From Rhododendron vialii (lineage: Eukaryota; Streptophyta; Magnoliopsida; Ericales; Ericaceae): a stretch of DNA of 64,000 nt. Every line of letters starts with the position of its first letter. Position 1 is the stretch's first letter. The notes beneath the pieces were generated by a model. The model ran no database searches and was not told the DNA's origin. It was given only the letters and a program-made list of their open reading frames with translations. Shown one piece after another: positions 11,701-24,461 of this stretch. The position numbers and the translations under genes were made by a program. The stretch lies in the NCBI RefSeq assembly GCF_030253575.1, contig NC_080568.1, forward strand, positions 27,357,001 through 27,421,000, given 5' to 3'.

Positions 11701-11886
11701 CAATATAATGGTGGATCACTAAGTTGGGATGAATTTTCATCGGCTGTTAAGGAAGTTCATTCAAATCGCATGGGAAGCCCTACAAAAAGGTTGGTGATTC
11801 CCGACAGACCTAAAGAGGAGGATTACTTCTATGCCAACCCTGAGGAGTGTTTTCAATCATCCACTGAACTACTCAAGAATACATGA
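8729..11886 (+). CDS. O-fucosyltransferase-like family protein (GT106-like, candidate rhamnogalacturonan I rhamnosyltransferase)
   Basis: Golgi type II membrane glycosyltransferase of the plant O-fucosyltransferase-like superfamily. Eight exons: 8729-8969, 9623-9690, 9811-9899, 10047-10212, 10314-10603, 10690-10894, 10990-11147, 11640-11886. All junctions are GT-AG and keep phase, giving 487 residues, normal for the family. A basic N-terminus leads into a single membrane anchor (about residues 26-46, [20 protein letters not shown]). Then come the NGGLNQMR motif, the nucleotide-sugar-site segment [10 protein letters not shown] (HLR at 256-258), and the conserved [20 protein letters not shown] then [16 protein letters not shown]. 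It resembles the Arabidopsis At5g15740 group, named RRT1 for transfer of rhamnose to pectin rhamnogalacturonan I; that donor/acceptor assignment is inference. A non-coding first intron may exist (GT at 8427, AG ending about 8705). ATG 8729 is chosen because it is the first one in frame after the leader. Confidence 0.93.
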
Positions 11887-13355
11887 ACTTTTATTAGGTG
11901 GGCTGCATTTGATTAAAATTCTCCAGATTTATGAATAGTTCTATATATACACATCTGCCCAGAGATGGATTTTGTTTCTGAGGCGGCAATCTTGAAGATT
12001 ATGGTAGGAGCCATATCCGAAAGCATGAGAGAGGTGCAGCTGGGGAATGCATTAATGCCTGTTTTATTCGGGTAATTCGGTGTACAGAAACTACCTGCCA
12101 TTGTTGGGTGATGCGGACTCAACTGCAGTGTTTGCAGTGGGGGTTGCAAAGTATAGATTCAATTTACTGAAAATTTGGATTCTTGTAAGGTTACTCGATT
12201 TAAATCTTGTTCGCAAACATGGTTGCGAATTCATGTTTTGGAATCTATTGAATTTGGCAGACTTCTTTCATTTCATAGTTGAACTTTATTCAGAACAGAA
12301 TTGCTCACTGTCCTGTTGGAGGTTTTGAGTCGTGATAAGTGTGTTCCTCTTTTGCGAAGTTATAACCCAGGTTGCTGTTTGTTTTCCATGTTGGACATGG
12401 CAACTTCTAACTTCTCAATATAGTGGCTTGCCAGAAGTTGCATTTGGGTTGAGATTCGACTCCTACTTTTGCAGTATGACTTCTTGCTTGGTAATCTTCG
12501 GAGTGGTCGATTTTTTTGGTCGGAAAAGTAACAAGTCAAAGCATGTTTTCTTTATACCATAAGCTAGGGGATTTTCACAGGCGGGTACTTAACTTACCCG
12601 TTCCAAGAACAAAATCATTCTGTTTGATTCTTCAACGTTAAATCTTGTACTAGTAAAGTTAAAGGGTCCACTCCATGAGCTGTAGTATTTCTCTTTGCTT
12701 GTTTCGAAAGCAAAAACTGTGAAAACTTCGTAAATACTCCTCGGCGAAGTTGATTATTAAGCTTTGCCTTTTTGACTCTGAAAAAAGGGTGTGGAAGAAG
12801 TACCAGTGAACTTAATCACATAATTCAACGTGCAACTCCACCAAAAGACACTACAACATGCTGTATTTTCATGGGACAGTACTCAGTAGCATTTTGTGTA
12901 AGCAAATAAATATAGAAACATGGTCGTGCCTGCAAAATCACAATTTTTGTAAAGAATGGTCAGAAGTAGCAGTATCGGTAAATCAGAACTCGAAATTGCC
13001 ACTAGTATCCACAGATATAGGTCTACTAAATGGCAAAATTAGAACATGAATGCAACTTGAAATCAATAGAGATATGCTTAGGAAAAAATAAGGAGTGGAA
13101 TAAAAACCCGGGCAGGTGTAAAGGAAAAACTTGAAGTAATTCCTCAGGTAGCATCACTGCTTCCACAGAGCTTTTCCTTGAACCTGAAAAGGGTTCAACC
13201 TCAATCAGAACCCATAAACCCTTAACTAGCAAAATGGCTTGAGATAAAGATTCGTGTCTATCAAACTCAAATAGCAGGAAAAAGGGCTATAACTACTAAA
13301 CCACAAGCGTTGGCTGGATAACTAACAAAAAACTACAGAGTTGCAAAAATTAAAC
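11887..13355. other. 3' flank of two convergent genes
   Basis: Holds the 3' untranslated region of the plus-strand glycosyltransferase (probably to about 12.3-12.6 kb) and the downstream region of the minus-strand PRPF31 copy. No canonical AATAAA is clear. No transposon ends seen. Confidence 0.5.
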
Positions 13356-14589
13356 CTACTTCTTAGCTACTTTTGCAGCAAGTTTTCTCCTGCCAACTGA
13401 TACACGCAACCTTCCATTCCCAGCCTGAACATACATACCATACCTTTCTCCAAGTCCATCACCACTCTCTTCACTCTTCAGGAACTCCAAACTTCATCCT
13501 ATTTGCCTTCTTCCTCTCGTCCGTCATCGCATACCTTTGCTTCATCTTCCTCAACCGGCGGCCTCCTCTCTTCTTCTTGGCCAGCTTATAATCAGGAACC
13601 GGCAGCGGTTTAGCACGCTTGGCTGGCTGCAGCTCTTGCCACTTTTCAATAGTTTTGCGAATCTCATCATGATAGCCTCTCCCTGTCTCCCCAGTTGGAT
13701 CTCCTCCAAGAGAGTCTAAGCGTGCAGCCAGTGTTGATTTTCCAGCCAGTAGCTTGCAGGCACGCTTCCTCGAAGGAGGGGGTGTACTCTGGAAAATCTC
13801 CGCTTGTTCAATATAGCCCACGCGAAACAGGGACGTCGCGGTAGAAAAACCTGCTAAGTCCGTTTTCTTAGCACCGAGGAGCAGAACATTGCAAGAAGGC
13901 ATAAAAGCCAACCCCGATAGACCACCAGCAGCCACCATAAGCTTGGCCGCGACTGCGCTCCCTACAACAGCAGAAAGATTCGGCGCTACAAATCCCATTC
14001 CGCTCTCCAGAAAATCGAGCACCTTCTTCTTCGACGAGTCGAGAGCGAGAGCGCGATCGCACGCGTCGATTGTCTTCCGGAGGACTTCCTCCGAGAGTGG
14101 TTTGCCGCCGGTGGTTGAAGCCGTAATCGAAATTACCATAATCATGGCAGAGGGTACAAGGCCTTCCAGGTCGACAAGGGTCAGGTCCGTTTCGTTGCCG
14201 ATCTTTTTAACCAGTCGGGCGTAATCGATGGGATGAAGAACGAGCGATTCAAGCTCAGGGAATTTGTACCTGTAGTTGTCTCGGATGAAGTTGTGGATGG
14301 TGAGAATCTCGTCGTCGATGTCAAGTGACAACGCGTTGCAGTCGACTATGACCTGGTACTCGGGGCGGTGGTGGTCTAAGTCACGGTCCTTGTTAAGAAG
14401 AGCATCTAAATCATGCATGGTGTCGACGTACCGCTGGGTTGTCTGCAGTATAGGGAGGGAGTCTAAATCGTCGGCGTAATTACCGGCAGTAAGTAGATTG
14501 TCCGGCCCCAGGTCCAAGCAGTCGCCGACGGAAATCAGATAAGCCCACTCGTCGTCGCCTTCATCGCTTGATCGCGGCCACAGCATCAT
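13356..14589 (-). pseudogene. intronless PRPF31 (U4/U6 snRNP Prp31) retrocopy with C-terminal frameshift
   Basis: A single uninterrupted frame of 372 codons (14589 down to 13471) matches Prp31, the U4/U6.U5 tri-snRNP protein that binds the 15.5K-U4 snRNA complex. Visible parts: TTQRYVDTM and PEYQVIVDCNALSLDID; the Nop domain (about 75-310) with ESLVLHPIDYARLVKKIGNE, DLEGLVPSAM and FVAPNLSAVVGSAVAAKLM; the RVGYIEQAEIFQ segment; and the basic KKKRGGRRLRKMK (328-340). Normal plant PRP31 genes are usually multi-exon and near 480-500 residues, so this looks like a retrocopy. The frame stops after KFGVPEE. In another frame GDGLGERYGM continues to KLAAKVAKK and a TAG at 13356, so the C-terminus was lost by a frameshift, probably a 2-base loss in an AGAG run. 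The N-terminal 35 residues do not look like the family. It could be a young pseudogene or a truncated retrogene; the long open frame leaves this undecided. Confidence 0.83.
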
Positions 14590-15052
14590 CGCTCCGCCTT
14601 GAGCCTCCGTTGGGTACGTAAGTCGTCCTCTGTCTTCTTCTGCCGTCTGTGAACAGATACGTGCCCTGTCTCTCTGCCGCTCTCTCTTTAGTATCTACGT
14701 AGCTCTCAATGGCAAAAACATAAGTGATACACACACGACAGTTCTATAAAACACAACACACAATCAATCTTTAGCCGTCCATTGCTGTAATAAATGGCCA
14801 GGATTCGCTCAAACTCTTCTCCATAAAAATTGAACTTTTTGAAGAGTTTTTATAAAATCTAGATCGTCTAAATACATCTGGACGGTCAAAATTACGAACA
14901 CAACAAACACAACGGTTGTGCAAGTAGCATTTTTGTGGCAAAAATAACCTAACAAATACGTGCTCTCTCTCTCTCTCTAGTATCTACGTAGCTCTCAATG
15001 GCAAAAATAACCTAGGGTCATCGTATATACGAGTCCTACAAGGGTGAATTGA
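14590..15052. other. intergenic, no gene seen
   Basis: Upstream side of the PRPF31 copy. A short sequence around TATCTACGTAGCTCTCAATG GCAAAAA occurs twice (about 14691 and 14981), a direct repeat about 290 bp apart, each preceded by a CT tract. No exon recognised. Confidence 0.5.
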
Positions 15053-15285
15053 TAAAAAATTCAGTGCCGGGTGGTACCACGTGGTACCCAGTCGGAGCAT
15101 TCAAACTGTCCATTGCATTTTTTGATGACTCGAATTCGGAGAGAGAAAAAGAAAAGAGTAAGAATTAGGGTGAAAAGAGATAATTAATTTTAATCCAAAC
15201 CATTTAAAAGTGTATTAAATGACCCAAATTTATCAAACGGGTATCACGAAGAATATACCTACCGAGCATCAAAAAATTTCTCGGG
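15053..15285. mobile_element. MITE family C, copy 1
   Basis: About 230 bp, similar along its length to 43980-44194. Shared blocks include CTGTCCATTG, GGAGAGAGAAAAAGAAAAG, AACCATTTAAAAGTGTATT and CGGGTATCACG. Ends AAAAATTCAGTGCCGGG and CGAGCATCAAAAAATTTCTC are weakly inverted. Non-coding. Confidence 0.6.
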
Positions 15286-15572
15286 TAAATTGCCCTGAAA
15301 CCATTGCTCCATTTTTAACAAATGCTGTCTGCCCTAATTGCTCCCTTTTTAACAAAGGAGATTTCTTGCTCAAATAAATAATAAACAATACCGAATACAT
15401 TAAAACGAAACGTTAGTATGATTATAATGATTATAGATATTTGACTTTGTTTCAATTTGTTCTTTTTTCTGTAACTTGAAACTTTGATTTATTGTTATTA
15501 AATTTGAGCATTATTAAAAAAATTATACGTGGACATTTTTGGAACTCGATTATGAGTGTAATTATAGAATGA

Positions 15573-15734
15573 TATAGAAAAATGATTTTCACACTTCCCT
15601 TTTAACCATCCATTTATCTACATGAATTTACATTATTGATCTTGAATGTGCGAAAAAATGTATTGAATAAAGGGTAATATAGTAAATTCAAATGAATAAA
15701 GACAAAAAAGAGAGTGTGAAAATCAATTCCCATA
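15573..15734. mobile_element. small inverted-repeat MITE
   Basis: Ends TATAGAAAAATGATTTTCAC and GTGTGAAAATCAATTCCCATA are inverted over about 20 bp, spacing 160 bp. A TA-type target is possible but cannot be separated from the repeat. Otherwise 15286-16310 shows no gene. Confidence 0.55.
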
Positions 15735-16311
15735 ATATATTTTCTTTGTACTCTTAGCATGTTTTTTTTTTTTTTTTCCATTACATGATCTTAATTCAAA
15801 ACTTAACAATGTTACAATAAAGGTTCAACTTTCTTCAAGGAATTTATCTTTTTCACTTATTGTCACAAAAGATTATCGATTATACCACCATATTTAAGGT
15901 TTACCTTGGGCTTTGAAATTTAAGGGCCGACCTTGTACTCGCAAGGTGAACTCTTTGCATGAAATTTTTGGATCTGCCACTCCTTATTACGTGACCATAG
16001 GGTTTAGCTGAGTGACATGAGGCAATAATTAATGGACTTTCTCCTTAAAGGGATTACAAAATCACAAAGGCCACACCTTCAGAACGTGGGGCCATAGGAT
16101 GTTGGTTCGGTCATTAATTTCAAAAATTCAGAATCAGAATTAGACGAGGTACGCGCATAAATAGTCATCGCACCTGGTTATAAAAAGAAATACTATAAAT
16201 TTAGCATTAAGGTCGGTGGGGCACGTACCCGTCTAGGTCCGGGTCATCAGGTAAGTCGCTCCGAAACTATTAAAAAACTCCTAAATGCGCGCCCTCTTCA
16301 AAACCCCACAA

Positions 16312-16323
16312 TATAAACCCTAA
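16312..16323 (+). promoter_or_regulatory. TATA-like box overlapping a telo-box upstream of the mitochondrial carrier
   Basis: TATAAA at 16312-16317 overlaps AAACCCTAA (16315-16323), a motif known in plant promoters as the telo-box. It lies 59 bp before the start codon, followed by a GA-rich leader (16336-16354). Placement fits a core promoter with a short 5' leader; function is inferred. Confidence 0.4.
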
Positions 16324-16370
16324 CCAAAATTACAGGAGAGAGAGAGAGAGAGAGCTGAAGCTCACCATCC

Positions 16371-19300
16371 ATGGCGGTTCCCAGCTCAGAGTCCACGGGA
16401 ACGAAAGCTTCAGCACCTCATTTGGTCAAGGCAAATCACAACCAGTTCTTCGGTGCGCTGTTTTCTCTCTGCATGTTTCCATTTCGACCGTCGGTCCTCA
16501 GCAAAACCGCAATCTAATATATTTTCTCTGTAGAAACCGATATATCATGCATAGGACATAGATTCTGATACGTATGGGTCGTGTATATTCTTGTATTCCC
16601 TGGTTTTACCTTAAAAATTGGCCGATGACAGATATTTTATATTTTCCTAAAAACAGGCATTTAAAATGAAGATATGGCCAAAAGTATTAGAGTAGAAATT
16701 GGGAGTGAAAATGAAGATAAGGCCAAAGATATTTTGTAGTTTTTTTTTTGTTTTGATAATCAGAAGTTTGGGCCGGATTGTGCGCATCTTGACTAATCTG
16801 GGGACCAATTCGACCAATTCCAACGCCTATTTGCGGGGGTTCCAATTAAAATCAGAGCAAAGCATTGACTGGCCGAAAGAAGTTGATAGCATCTAGGAGG
16901 TTTCAAACCGGAGACATTAGGTGAGGGGCCAACCCCTTGGGCTTAAGGAACTATATTATTGATTCCTTCGTGGTATTGTCTTGCTGCTGTTGGAAATGTT
17001 GTAATCCTCAGGCACAAAGCTAAAGATCAGTCAATGTCATCCTAGTTTAAATGCACAGGAAATGATTTGAGAGATAGACCGGTATATATACTGGAATATT
17101 TGTTTGTTAATTCAGTAGAGAATGGGTTTTTGTGCTCTGATAGGAATCTGTTCCGTAGAATTCTTGGATGAGCTTGCTCTATTAGGGTATGTTTTCGTTT
17201 TGTTTCTTTAAATTTCCTCAACTCCAGGTTCTAAGGGACTGAGATAGTGGCTTGTTTCTTTGAGCCAAGGGACTACAGCTGTTGGTCCATTACATTTGTA
17301 TTGGTTGTGGGAATAAACTTGAATTTGCAGAAATGAAAAATAAAAATAAAAAATGAGACTTCATTCTGGTTATTGTCTTTTTTGAGTATCTAATTTGTTG
17401 TCCAGATAAACGAAGTGGCGTTAATCCTCTTCGCCTAGTCTCTTTCTCATCTAACGATTGTGAAGGATTATAGGAATTTTTGGAGTACGTTAAATTTATT
17501 TGTAGTGGAATAAAAGGTTTGACTAGTGTCCGTGTCACGGGTGCAGTATGGAGAGAATTCCTTTGGGGAGGTATTGCCGGTGCTTTTGGGGAAGGGATGA
17601 TGCACCCGATTGATACAGTAAAGACCCGACTGCAAAGTCAAGCTATCCTTAGCGGATATCAGGTATGAATTGTCAGCGGCATCAATATTCATGATACAAT
17701 ATGGAAAGTGCAGAGTTACAGTTTTATTTTTCTAATTTGTTGTATTGGTGGTTAGCATGTTGTTAACATGGCTTAAATACTGTCAGAATCAGAAAAGCAT
17801 ACTACAGATGGTTCGCACAGTCTGGGCCACTGATGGGCTAAGAGGTACATCATCTTCGACTGTGTTGTTTGTTCATTGAATGCCTCCAATGCCTCCTTAT
17901 ATATCTTCATAAAAATGGCAAAAAGACTTATTCATTGAAAGTGTTTTCTCAGCACCTTATATGAGAAGATATGTGAACTTCTAATCTTTTGTAACTTTTG
18001 GAGTTGGGAACTTGATATTTAGGAACTTGAATAGTTTGGATCCTTCTATTACCTTTCTCATGCATAAAATATTTGTTTTTTTTTAAAGTTAGTCTAAGTT
18101 GATTATGTTAACAGGTTTTTATAGAGGAATAGCTCCTGGAGTTACTGGATCTCTTGCAACTGGAGCAACATATTTTGGTGTCATAGAGTCCACGAAGAAG
18201 TGGACAGAAGAAAAACACCCTGGCCTTGGGGGCCACTGGGCTCATTTCATAGCCGGAGCCATTGGTGAGCTGTTTGCCTTTTTCACTCTTTGTCAAACAT
18301 TGGTTTACCTTGAAGCTATATGTTTATGCTTAAATTGTCTTCACGTAGGTATAGTGTCATAGAATGAAATAAATTATTACACAGTTTGATCTGTTATTTG
18401 TGAACTACCTATGCTTGAACCTGGAATATGGATTAGGGAACTCTTAATCAAGTAAGATGGGTGTTGTAGAGTTTGACAGGTCGAGACTATAAATTTGGGA
18501 TCCTTGTGGTTCATCTTGACTCTTGAGTGTTTATAGGATGGTATTCTGAAATAGTGGTATGATGCCAACAGTATGTTTACCTTGTTGAAAGTATAAGTTT
18601 ACTGCATAAGTTAAGTGAACTCCTCTAATTTAAACCACAGAATTTGCATATCTTTCTGTGCAAGGCATCATAATATCTTTTTGTTAGTTAAACATTGAAC
18701 TGCTTCTTGCAAGTTATCTCATTTGATTTGTAGGTCATTACCTCTTTCTGTATGGAGGCAAGGTGTGTGCCATCCGATTTGTGGTTAATCATACGATTAT
18801 ATGGGCTTTATGCTTAACTGCAGTTATTTTGGGACTGAATTTAGTTCATCCGTAGTCCAATATGCGTACTTTTATTGTTACTTCAACTAGAACATTGGTC
18901 ACATCCACATGATGTTTCAGTTTTTTTTTTTTTCTTTTTTTTGGGAAAGAAGTGGGCACACAGTTGTTCTAATGTGTTCTGCTTCCCGTCTCCGTGTACA
19001 TCATCTCACTCAATGATTCCTTGAATGCTTCGTGCGGACTGTTTATACGATCTTGGGTTTGTTTTGTACATTGCTTTGTAGAATGGGGCTTAGCCCATGT
19101 TTTATATGTACTATTGTATTTGATCTGCATTGAGTTTGCTAGTCTGCTAGGATTTGATAACTTTACATTGTAAGCCCCTGGACCATCATATTTGTGAAGG
19201 AGACATATAATTGTGTAAATATCCATTGCGCTTAACGTGGTCCATTTTTCAATGGAATAAGACAGGTTTATTAGTGATCTTGGATTATGACTTTCATGGG

Positions 19301-22300
19301 CTGTTGGCATGCCTCAGAGAACTCAGAATATCCTTCTTCCTTTTTTCCATGCTTCCAGGAGATACTCTTGGCTCTGTTGTGTATGTTCCATGTGAAGTGA
19401 TGAAGCAACGCATGCAGATTCAAGGCACTAGAAAATATTGGAGTTCAGTTGTCATGAAACAGAATGCTGGTATGAAACCAGGCATGGAAATGTACGGCTA
19501 TTACTCGGGAATGTTTCAGGCCGGCTCTTCAATTTGGAAGGAACAGGGGCTAAAAGGATTATATGCGGGGTAATTCTTAATATCAACTCTTCAAACCTTA
19601 TCTCCTTTGGAAGGTGTGATATTTCTTTAGAGAAACACTAGTATTGCTCGGTTCTTTAGAGAAACACGAGCACAGACAAATTAGAAAGAGAACAGAAATA
19701 ACAAAAAGAAAACAAGTAACAAAGAAAGCACCCATGATGTCAGTTATTTATGTATTCCATTAGTAAGGGTCATGTGGACAACCAGCTCTGACGCTAAAAT
19801 CACTTTTACCACGGCGCCTGTTTCCATTGTGTGATTTTGTTCTTGATAACTGTGTTATCGACTTTTTTATTGCAAACAGTAGTTTCTTGACCTCTAAATG
19901 TCATTATTTGGTTGTTTCCTTTTCTTTGGCAGATACTGGTCTACACTTGCAAGGGATGTGCCATTCGCAGGTCTAATGGTAAATGACTTCAGCTTCAAGT
20001 TCTGCCTTTGCAAATTTGTACTAGTATATAGATATACGTTCTAAATCATGGACTTTCCCTGAATTCTGTGCAAAGTCCATACAAGAAACATGCTTTTTGA
20101 CCCACTGAAATACTGAATAAATTGTTAGCTATGGTTTTGTTTTCAACGCAGGCAATACTTGTAGCCTTGCACTAGTGTTTCTGTTAGTTTGCATATCATT
20201 AGCAATTGTTCTTCCAAAATTCAAGATTGTATGAGGATCATGGCTTCTGCTTTTCCTTGTTGAAGTATTAAAAACATTTGTTGAAAATTAATTTCATGTC
20301 AAAGTGATAAGAGTTGGTTCAGTTTTACAAGGTTCAACTGGATGTTTTGGTTGCGTAAAAGGACATTGCTGAATGTTGGTTGCTATTTGTTGTAAGGTTT
20401 AGAGCATGTTAAATGTTCCCTTTTATAGGGAAGTGTTTGCTTCCATTTCACCATGCAAGAGTTCTTATGCTTATAAGCCAAAGGAAAAATAACAGGGGAC
20501 CTTTATGAAAATGGAAAAGCATTGTACTCGAGTGAAAATCCCTGATTCTTAAACAATTTTTTAACTTTCTATTCATACGTAAATCAGATTCGTAATTGCC
20601 AAAAATGGAAAAAAGAGATGGTATTTGCCTATGGAAAGGTTAGATAACACCCAGAAAAGCTATCCTTGAAATGTACTCTGCCATGGTTTGTTTCAAGAAA
20701 TCAAAGTAATGAGAAACTCATTTTGTATCATCCTTGTAATCCAGTGGTTTGGCCATCAGATTTGATTTGGGTCTAGATACGTAAATGGTATTGCTCGAAC
20801 TGGAACCTCCTGGCTTCTCATTCCCTAGCATGTTTTGACACGTGGTGAATCATTTTTCTAGCCGACCATTCATTGTTATTGCACAATAACACCTTATATC
20901 GTTCAAGTATGGAATAACCTGTGATAACACATTCTTCTGGTCTTTCTCTGCCCCCACCAAATGTAGCATGATTTGTTTAGTTGACTTCCATTTATTGGTT
21001 TAAAATGTTTCTGTTTTAAAACTGCGTCATTTGATTGTTACGAGTTTTGACAAATTTTTAGGTCACCTTTTATGAGGCCCTAAAAGATTTGACTGAGTAT
21101 GGGAAGAAAAAGTGGATGCCCGGTTCGAGTAACCAGGTTAATAGTTCTCTTGAGGGACTCTTGTTGGGAGGACTAGCTGGTGGTATGTATCTCACTTATG
21201 TAGCTTCTGACTTAAGTCTTGCTTTTGTTTCTAACTAACAATTTGTCAGAATTCTAATAATTGGATTTATTCAAAACTTTAGTGAAATTTACATTTTTTT
21301 GAGTTCTTTCCCTAATGGCACACATTTTTTGGGTATATTTTACAGGTTTTAGTGCATACCTCACCACTCCCTTGGATGTGGTCAAGACAAGACTACAAAT
21401 ACAGGGTCCGACTTTAAGGTATCAGCTGTTTTCTTCTTTTTTTTCCTTCCGGTGGAACGTTTCCCTTTTTCGTTTTTGCGTATTTCTCTTTACATATAAA
21501 GTCAATTACAAATCCAAATTGAGACTTGTCAAAAAAACATAAACAAATCCAAATGGAGGTGGCCTCTCTCAAGTTTGGAAGGAGACAGTCTGGCCATTTC
21601 CGGCTTCATTTTGAGTCCACTTTGATGATCGGGCTCGTTCATGCTGTAGAGCTCGTCAGCAGATGAACCACGTAAAATTTAGTTCAATTCGATACCTGAT
21701 CAGAGCACATTTTTCTGTAAAAAATAGGTTCTTCAAGTTGTAATGTGCACAACCTATGTTAATAGAAACTGCTAATACCCTAGTGGATTGCGCTTTGGAT
21801 CGAGCATTCCAAATGTGGTGCACCCATGTTCCAATACGGTGAATTTAGCAATCCAAAAATTTCTCCTATAAACACGAGGGCCCCGTTCGTTTAAGGGTTT
21901 TGGGTTTTGAATTCTAATCATTATCCTATTTCTCTCCAATCATTGCTCTCATTTTTCTCTCCATCTCTCTCCAATTGACCTCTATTTCCAATCATTATTC
22001 TATTTCTCTCTACACTCGTTACTTATAAATCCAAATCCAAAATCCCAAAACGAATGGGGCTGAGATATTTCAGCTTTAGGAAGACAACATATAAGAAAAA
22101 TTGGTAATAATGGTTTAAGAAATGTACTTTACATGAATGATAGACGAACCATACTCTACTTCATTGGATGTGTTTCCCTTTAGATAAGAACACCCTTGGA
22201 TTGTAAGCTATAGAAGCCTACCCCTATCGTTCCGGAATTTAGGGCATGTTGTACTGCATTCCTGTTCTCAATCGCGTACCAGAACAATCCACGTTCCAGG

Positions 22301-23004
22301 TAACATAGTGCACAATTCAATTTTCTTCAAGATAAATGTGCTTTCGATTAGGTAATGATCACTGATCAGTATTGAATATCAACCTTATTTTTTATGTGGT
22401 TTTTCTACTTGGGGATCTCTACAACATGAACGAGTCCGATCATCAAATTGAACCGGAAATGGGGCTGGACGGCACAGGGTGCAATCCCTTGCCGAACTTG
22501 AGAAAAACCGGCTTCCATTTACCCATGTTCAATTAGCAATTATTAGACTTTTTCTAATCATGCTTTTAAACATTTCTTGGGTTTTATTTTTCATATTTTT
22601 TGGAAATGCTTCAAATGTTTCCGTAACATTTTTATCTTTTCTGAAACGCCACACCAAAACGAAAATTTGATCATTGGTTGTCTGTATGTTGGGACGGCTT
22701 TTGTTTATGATTGGAAGTAAAGAAGTGTAATTTTTTATCCCTAATAATGTGTGGGGCGCTCTTCAGGTATAGTGGCTGGCTGGATGCAGTTCATGGTATC
22801 TGGAAGACTGAAGGCATAGCAGGAATGTTCAGGGGTAGCATTCCCAGAATTATGTGGTATATACCTGCATCTGCTCTTACCTTTATGGCTGTTGAATTCC
22901 TCAGAGACCATTTTAACGAAGAATTGAGCAACGGTGAAGTGCAAGAACTCGCAAGCTTATCAATCGACAAAAAGAGATCTTCCTTACAAGAGGTGTCTTC
23001 GTAG
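16371..23004 (+). CDS. mitochondrial carrier family protein (SLC25, S-adenosylmethionine-carrier-like)
   Basis: Six-helix inner-membrane transporter of the mitochondrial carrier family. Nine exons: 16371-16452, 17547-17662, 17787-17844, 18115-18264, 19359-19569, 19933-19978, 21062-21182, 21346-21418, 22767-23004. All GT-AG and in phase, 364 residues. The three carrier signatures are visible: HPIDTVKTRLQ (from residue 47), VPCEVMKQRMQ and TPLDVVKTRLQ. Each repeat also carries its loop (GFYRGIAPG, GLYAGYWSTLARDVPFAGLM, GMFRGSIPR). Overall it matches the Arabidopsis At1g74240 type, which groups near S-adenosylmethionine carriers; the transported substrate is not shown by the sequence. The charged C-tail after the last helix (about 40 residues, ending EVSS) is variable in the family. 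The eighth intron holds a MITE. The start is the first ATG after a GA-rich leader and TATA-like box. Confidence 0.94.
21879..22061. mobile_element. MITE in intron 8 of the mitochondrial carrier
   Basis: Ends GGCCCCGTTCGTTTAAGGG and CCAAAACGAATGGGGCT are inverted; GAG flanks both sides (21876-21878, 22062-22064), a 3-bp duplication as in PIF/Harbinger-type MITEs. 183 bp, CT-rich centre. Spliced out with the intron. Confidence 0.7.
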
Positions 23005-24461
23005 AAACTCCTACTGAATTACAACTTTTAACCAGCCGGATTACTTCACTGATACGATTTTGTACCATAATAGAATATCACAGTAGTGAAAAGCCAGGGG
23101 AGGCTATAGCTCTTACCTTATCCATTCGTTTTACTGATTCATGGGCACAATCATAGGCATTCTTTTGATGAAAGCCTCGAGAAAATGGTTAAACGACGTG
23201 TGGAATTTGTTGGGATTTGAAATTTGTTCTGTATACAAGTATTTTTTTTTTGACATGTTCTGTATACAAGTATATGGTGATGAAATTCTGCAATCTTGGT
23301 TTTTGTTTCTTGTAGCAGTGGTGGTAATCGCGATTTCTGACCTTTTGTATTTGTGTATATGCCAAGTGATTTGCAAGGCGCAGCAAACTTCACGGTGGTA
23401 ATCGCATAGAATATGTGCAAAGATAATCATGTCCTACAGTTCGGTTGGGGTTGGCTTTTGAATATGCAAACTCTATATTTTGATCTCGAATAAGGCTCAG
23501 CATTTGCGTTGTAAATAACCACAATAATCAATTAGGTCCACGTAACATAGAGAATTTTATCATCTTGAGGCTATTCATTGGGATAATGCTACCCAACGAA
23601 ATCCTAATCCTAATACCGGTAGTTCATTGCACATGATGTAGTGATAACGCGTGAAATGACAAGACAAAACTTGGCTACTTGAAATTAAAAAAAAAAAACA
23701 AAGTACAAGCCATTATAAGTTGGTTCCTATCAGTAGGTACGTGAAAGTTTCAAGATATATTTCTTCAGGGTTAAAGTTGGAAACATCCCATTCACAAAAG
23801 AAAGCAGGAGAAACCCCAAATCTGTTGCAGCTGGAAAAACTACCATCCGATTAGCGAAAACGGATAACATGTTATAACGTTTTTCTGCATGTGAGATACC
23901 ATTTCCACCGCTTTCGACTGATTTGGAATTCCCCCGAAAGTAACTAGAATCACTGAAAACTGTAAAACAAAGCATCTCGGAGGGAATTTGGTATATACAA
24001 CAATGTGACATCACAGGAAAACTCAGAAGGAAGTAAAATGTGACCTTTACACTGATTCACACTGCGGGCTTTTACAGCTTTTCTCACACTGATTCACACT
24101 ATCTTGGGCATCTGTTCATCCCTAACCGAGGAATCGACGTAACACCAAAATACTAGCTATTTTTTTTCTACAAGCCTCTACACAACTGCAATCCAGCTTC
24201 ACAAATTCTTACAAGGGAACTTTAATTCTGGCTTTCACAAGCAAACATAGAAGATAAACTATCTTCTTGGGATTCCCTGTATTTGAACTTTAGATGAATC
24301 ATCATTACACGATTGTGTAGACATCATGATTTCTTCCACTGTTTTGACACATCTTTCTTCGTTCCGTGAAACAGTGGGTATCTCGAACGATTGTTTGTGA
24401 TGGTCAGAACTAAATTTTCCGTGGTAAGATTCTGAGAAGATGGACTGCAGTTGTGAAGAGG
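23005..24461. other. convergent 3' flanks of the carrier and PHD genes
   Basis: Presumably holds the 3' untranslated ends of both genes. TGTTCTGTATACAAGTAT occurs twice within 45 bp near 23228-23272. No further gene supported. Confidence 0.5.

Noticed and set aside
23228-23275. Short duplicated TGTTCTGTATACAAGTAT as a possible target duplication
   Set aside because: Only about 25 bp between copies; simple local duplication in a 3' flank.
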